From Algoriphagus mannitolivorans DSM 15301 (GTDB taxonomy: Bacteria > Bacteroidota > Bacteroidia > Cytophagales > Cyclobacteriaceae), in assembly GCF_000429425.1 (NCBI RefSeq), contig NZ_AUBV01000004.1, positions 1 through 64,000 on the forward strand: a stretch of 64,000 bases of DNA, in the 5' to 3' direction. The stretch's first letter is position 1, and every line of letters begins with the position of its first letter. The position numbers and the translations under genes were made by a program. The notes under the pieces are model-generated. The model had not been told where the DNA came from and ran no database searches. It saw nothing but the letters and a program-made list of their open reading frames with translations. This document shows, one piece after another, positions 60,936 to 64,000 of this stretch.

Positions 60936-62645
60936 TCATTTCTTGCTTTCCGCCACCGCATGATGCGCCGCTCTGGCCGCAAAAGCCATATAGGTCAAAG
61001 ATGGGTTCTGCGTAGAAGTAGAAGTCATGGAAGCGCCGTCGGTCACATAAACATTCGGCACGGCATGCAACTGATGATTGGCATTCAGCAGGGAAGTCTT
61101 GGGATCCTTGCCCATGCGCACACCTCCCATTTCATGAATATCCAATCCCGGTGCCTGCTTGCTGTCTGAGGCCTGAATATTCGTAAATCCTGCTTTGGTA
61201 AACATCTCCGTCATCTGCTCGATGTAGTCCTTGACCATTTTCTCGTCATTGTCATCGTAGTCCACGGAGATTTTCAGCTGAGGCATGCCCCATTCATCTT
61301 TCAAGTTCGGGTCCAAAGTAACGTAATTGCTTTCTTTAGGAATTGTCTCGCCCATCATGTGCGAACCCACTCGCCACGGTCCATACTTATCCGGATTGAG
61401 GAGACTGTTTTTCAATTCCATTCCAATACCGCTGGTATCCGGTCCTACGCCGCGGCTGGCAGAGAATCCTGCTGCATAGCCACGGAGGAAGTCAGTCTCC
61501 TGCTTGTACACGTTTCGGAATCTTGGGAAATAGCCACTAGTCGGTCTACCTCCGGAAGTGGTGAATTCGGCATGTCCTTCATATTGTGCCGAAACCCGAG
61601 CCCGGTAGTTGTGGAAGGCCACATATTTCCCCAACAAGCCATTGTCATTTCCCAATCCATTCGGAAAGCGATTGGAGGTGGAATTGAGCAAAAGCGCATT
61701 GGTATTCAAAGCCGCCGCATTGACAAAAATCACGTCCGCATAAAATTCTTCAGTTTCCTTGGTCAGGCGGTCGATGATGCGTACCCCGGTCGCTTTTCCT
61801 TTTTCCTCATCATAAATAATGGAGTGAACCACCGCATCTGGTCGGAGGGTTAAATTGCCTGTTTTCAAAGCCCAAGGAATAGTTGAGGAATTGGAACTGA
61901 AATACCCTCCAAAAGGACAACCACGCTGACAGAGGTTTCTGTTTTGGCACATGGCTCGACCCTGTTGAGCATAATAGTCGGCATTGCCATGAATATGTGC
62001 ACAGCGGGAAGAGATCATATGGCGGTCATTGCCATAATGCTTCTTGAGCTGCTCCGCAAAGTACTTTTCAACTACATTCAGTTCATAGGCCGGTAAAAAT
62101 TCCCCATCCGGCAATTGAGGCAAACCATCCCTATTTCCAGAAACGCCTGCAAATTTTTCCACATGGCTGTACCATTTTTCCAAGTCCTTGTACCGAATCG
62201 GCCAATCCACCGCAAAGCCATCCCTGGCAGGTCCTTCGAAGTCCAAATCAGACCAGCGCTGCACCTGTCGTGCCCAAAGCAGTGATTTCCCCCCAACTTG
62301 ATACCCACGGATCCAGTCAAACGGCTTCTCTTGTACGTATGGATGATCGGTGTCTTTCACAAAAAAGTGCATGGCATCCTCGCGGAACGCATAGCAACGG
62401 CTGATAACCGGATTGGCTTCCTGAATGTCCTGAGGAATCTGGTTTCGATGAGGAAACTCGTAAGGAAGCATATTGGTCGTCGGGTAATCTTTGACATGCT
62501 CCACGTTTCTGCCACGCTCCAGCATCAAAGTTTTTACGCCCAGATCACAAAGCTCTTTGGCTGCCCAGCCTCCACTGATTCCGGAGCCCACCACGATGGC
62601 TTGATAAGTTCTTTCCTGTTTACTTTTTAGGTTTAGATTAGCCAT
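60936..62645 (-). CDS. GMC family oxidoreductase, large catalytic subunit
   Basis: This 569-residue FAD enzyme starts with the Rossmann motif AIVVGSGISGGWAAKELCDL. It has a GMC signature of three conserved cysteines and glycines (MCQNRNLCQRGCPFGGYFSS) and the active-site pair His (DIHEMGGVRMGKDP) and Asn (TSTQNPSLTYMAF) near the C-terminus. It has no signal peptide of its own. The upstream gene, overlapping by 8 bases, encodes a subunit with a twin-arginine-like signal, so the pair is probably exported together in the manner of gluconate 2-dehydrogenase and glucoside 3-dehydrogenases. A polyol or sugar substrate is likely. Confidence 0.9.
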   Translation of the reverse strand: MANLNLKSKQERTYQAIVVGSGISGGWAAKELCDLGVKTLMLERGRNVEHVKDYPTTNMLPYEFPHRNQIPQDIQEANPVISRCYAFREDAMHFFVKDTDHPYVQEKPFDWIRGYQVGGKSLLWARQVQRWSDLDFEGPARDGFAVDWPIRYKDLEKWYSHVEKFAGVSGNRDGLPQLPDGEFLPAYELNVVEKYFAEQLKKHYGNDRHMISSRCAHIHGNADYYAQQGRAMCQNRNLCQRGCPFGGYFSSNSSTIPWALKTGNLTLRPDAVVHSIIYDEEKGKATGVRIIDRLTKETEEFYADVIFVNAAALNTNALLLNSTSNRFPNGLGNDNGLLGKYVAFHNYRARVSAQYEGHAEFTTSGGRPTSGYFPRFRNVYKQETDFLRGYAAGFSASRGVGPDTSGIGMELKNSLLNPDKYGPWRVGSHMMGETIPKESNYVTLDPNLKDEWGMPQLKISVDYDDNDEKMVKDYIEQMTEMFTKAGFTNIQASDSKQAPGLDIHEMGGVRMGKDPKTSLLNANHQLHAVPNVYVTDGASMTSTSTQNPSLTYMAFAARAAHHAVAESKK

Positions 62646-63210
62646 TGATGCGTGGTTTTTGAAGATCGGTGATCAGGACAGCCCCATTGTATTCCCCTGG
62701 GATTAGGGAATAAGGCACGATTTCGGTTTGAATGTATTCGGAGGCCATGTAACCCTGGATGGTGAATCGCTTGGTGGAGTTGACAAAATAGGCCACTGCG
62801 GCTTTTCTTTGTCCTTCCTCCGACTCATCACCTTCAAGCTTGGCTGTTTCCAAAATCAAAGCTTCTTTTTCCTTGGTGCTTAAGTCCTCATACTTTTTGC
62901 CGGTGGTTTCCTTAACATAATCCGGAAAAGCTGAAAGTCCAGCAGAGAATTTGTCCTGATTTTCCTTGGTAAAGCAGTCATTGACCATCACCAAGATGAA
63001 ATCCGGAACTTCGATTTCCAAGGCACCTTTGATTTCTCCAGCAGGGATAATGGTGTCTGAAACCATTCCCAAAAGCTGTTTTTGGGAAGCTGTGATTTTT
63101 AGATTTTTGTAGGCGGCTAGAATATCCTCTTTGCTAAAATCACAGGATGGAATAAGGGCAAGGCCTCCTGAAATCAAGGCGATATGCCGCAACGCATGTC
63201 TTCTGTTCAT
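62638..63210 (-). CDS. gluconate 2-dehydrogenase subunit 3-like protein with twin-arginine signal
   Basis: This 190-residue protein is the small (gamma-type) subunit of GMC dehydrogenases. It begins with MNRRHALRHIALISGGLALIPSC, a signal with an Arg pair near the start and a Cys at the cleavage region, so it fits a Tat-type lipoprotein export signal. The rest is helical, with MVSDTIIPAGEIKGALEIEV and LSTKEKEALILETAKLEGDE. It precedes the large subunit, with an 8-base overlap that couples the two. The upstream extension of the frame is polar and is not used. Confidence 0.88.
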   Translation of the reverse strand: MNRRHALRHIALISGGLALIPSCDFSKEDILAAYKNLKITASQKQLLGMVSDTIIPAGEIKGALEIEVPDFILVMVNDCFTKENQDKFSAGLSAFPDYVKETTGKKYEDLSTKEKEALILETAKLEGDESEEGQRKAAVAYFVNSTKRFTIQGYMASEYIQTEIVPYSLIPGEYNGAVLITDLQKPRING

Positions 63211-63301
63211 AATAGGCTGATAGATTGGGTTTAAAGCTAATGGGCTAGAAAGTAGGGAATTTTGAAGAAAAACCCTATCCAAATTCCTCAGAGGCGATTT
63301 A

Positions 63302-64000
63302 TTATTTGGTGACTACTCCAAACTCTCCAAAGGTGGCAGCATTTCCATCGGTCGTTCGAAGGGCTTTCAGGCGAATCCATCTTGCAGGCACCGGATCTAA
63401 AACCACGCTCTGCTCTATCGGACTATTTTGGATATTGGAAAACTCTCCCCGAGTGGCTTTTTTCCAAACTTCCCCATCTTCACTGACTTCCAAGGAATAT
63501 TCAGCGATAAATCCGCTTGGATACCTGCTCTGCATGGGCGTATAAGTGAAGCCTTTCAAATTCACAGATTGGCCAAGATCCACCACCAGTTCATTGGTTT
63601 TGGATGTCCAGAAAGTCCCTGGGTTCTCATCAAAGGCCTTTTGAACGTCCTCGGTAGCTCCTACGGCTTTCCAAAAAACTTTGGGAAGATCAAAATCGAC
63701 CTGCTTCACGGCTGAGCTTTTGGCTGTCTTCGGATCAAAAACCAAAGCCTTAACCGTGGTGGGTTGAGTGACAGCTAACTCAGCGGAAAAGAGATTTCCA
63801 TCGGGCTGAGGAGTACTGCCATCCAAAGTGTAAAAAATCTGGAGACCTTCTTCTGCAGCTTGGATATTGACTTTTCCTTCAGGAGTTCTGGAGATTTTTG
63901 GAGGGAAAAGCAATGGAGGGGCATTATAAACACCGATTTCGGAGATTACAGGAATCCCCTTTCCATCGAGAAAGTTGATCCGGATTTTTTCAGCTTCAGT
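63302..64000 (-). CDS. secreted glycosidase-like protein, C-terminal part (start outside the window)
   Basis: The frame is open from 64000 down to 63302 and codes for the last 233 residues of a longer protein. The beginning has EKIRINFLDGKGIPVISEIG. This is followed by a chitobiase/Fn3-like domain (LQIFYTLDGSTPQPDGNLFS) and then an F5/8 type C (discoidin) carbohydrate-binding domain with FWTSKTNELVVDLGQSVNLK, and RWIRLKALRTTDGNAATFGE at the end. This tail is common on GH29 alpha-L-fucosidases and GH20 hexosaminidases of Bacteroidota, but the catalytic domain is not visible, so the activity cannot be named. It is on the same strand as the GMC pair and may be cotranscribed with it. Confidence 0.72.
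   Translation of the reverse strand, partial: TEAEKIRINFLDGKGIPVISEIGVYNAPPLLFPPKISRTPEGKVNIQAAEEGLQIFYTLDGSTPQPDGNLFSAELAVTQPTTVKALVFDPKTAKSSAVKQVDFDLPKVFWKAVGATEDVQKAFDENPGTFWTSKTNELVVDLGQSVNLKGFTYTPMQSRYPSGFIAEYSLEVSEDGEVWKKATRGEFSNIQNSPIEQSVVLDPVPARWIRLKALRTTDGNAATFGEFGVVTK

Noticed and set aside
61359..61853. 164-codon plus-strand frame within the GMC gene
   Set aside because: Antisense to a well-supported catalytic subunit; no motif and no start signal.

Overview
The window is chromosomal DNA from a member of the Bacteroidota, most likely order Cytophagales (Cyclobacteriaceae, Algoriphagus-like). I infer this from gene content: TonB receptors with an N-terminal carboxypeptidase-like domain, DUF4249 and DUF4252 proteins, a PorE-like OmpA protein, an atpD-atpC pair apart from the other ATP synthase genes, rpsU-xerC-hpf, and mutL followed by two rhomboids. 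It also fits the promoters, which repeatedly match the Bacteroidota -33 TTTG / -7 TAnnTTTG pattern, and the near absence of Shine-Dalgarno sequences. I cannot name the species. Most of the window is ordinary core chromosome with tightly packed genes.

Layout. 1-332: end of an IS3-family element. 421-1746: saccharopine dehydrogenase-like enzyme. 1852-6793 (minus): outer-membrane operon of IPT/kelch lipoprotein, TonB receptor and DUF4249 lipoprotein. 6908-12873 (minus): TrmN6-like methyltransferase, UPF0316 protein, MFS transporter, ferrochelatase, cation/proton antiporter and tandem UspA. 13067-17067 (plus): two M14 carboxypeptidase paralogues, the first with its zinc site lost, and an exported flavodoxin-like protein. 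17124-20119 (minus): small secreted protein, then an ECF sigma / anti-sigma-like / DUF4252 x2 operon. 20386-20458: tRNA-Phe. 20562-25355 (plus): two-gene Fe-S oxidoreductase (Hdr/Lut-like), an unknown protein and a PorE-like OmpA lipoprotein. 25427-28369 (minus): GH3 plus beta-lactamase fusion. 28622-32597 (plus): small membrane protein, MutL and two rhomboids. 32707-33690 (minus): Ddl. 33847-37868: DPP IV-like peptidase, lipoprotein, small protein, NlpC/P60 lipoprotein. 38019-41514: atpD, atpC, rpsU, xerC/D, hpf. 41577-45051: three membrane-glycosylation genes. 45137-50316: pyrF, DUF2851, NeuD-type acetyltransferase, TrhO, uridine phosphorylase. 50543-55705: second TonB receptor, AlkD-like protein, Uup-type ABC-F. 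55889-57704: AT-rich insert with a 6-bladed propeller lipoprotein and a small Cys-rich secreted peptide, bracketed by a fragmentary and an intact copy of the start of a peptide deformylase gene. 57705-64000: deformylase variant, threonine dehydratase-like enzyme, DoxX, DUF4919-like protein, GMC oxidoreductase with its Tat-type small subunit, and the C-terminal end of a secreted glycosidase-like protein.

The most interesting candidates are four. The first is the small Cys-rich peptide plus propeller-lipoprotein module at 56.0-57.5 kb, with a hairpin between the two genes and a 20-bp direct repeat at its borders. The second is the M14 pseudo-peptidase whose HxxE is changed to ExxH, next to its intact paralogue. 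The third is a recurring TAnnTTTR box only 3-4 nt upstream of several start codons, which suggests leaderless mRNAs. The fourth is a set of palindromic intergenic elements that do not behave like ordinary terminators. I saw no CRISPR array, rRNA, prophage or classical restriction or toxin locus.
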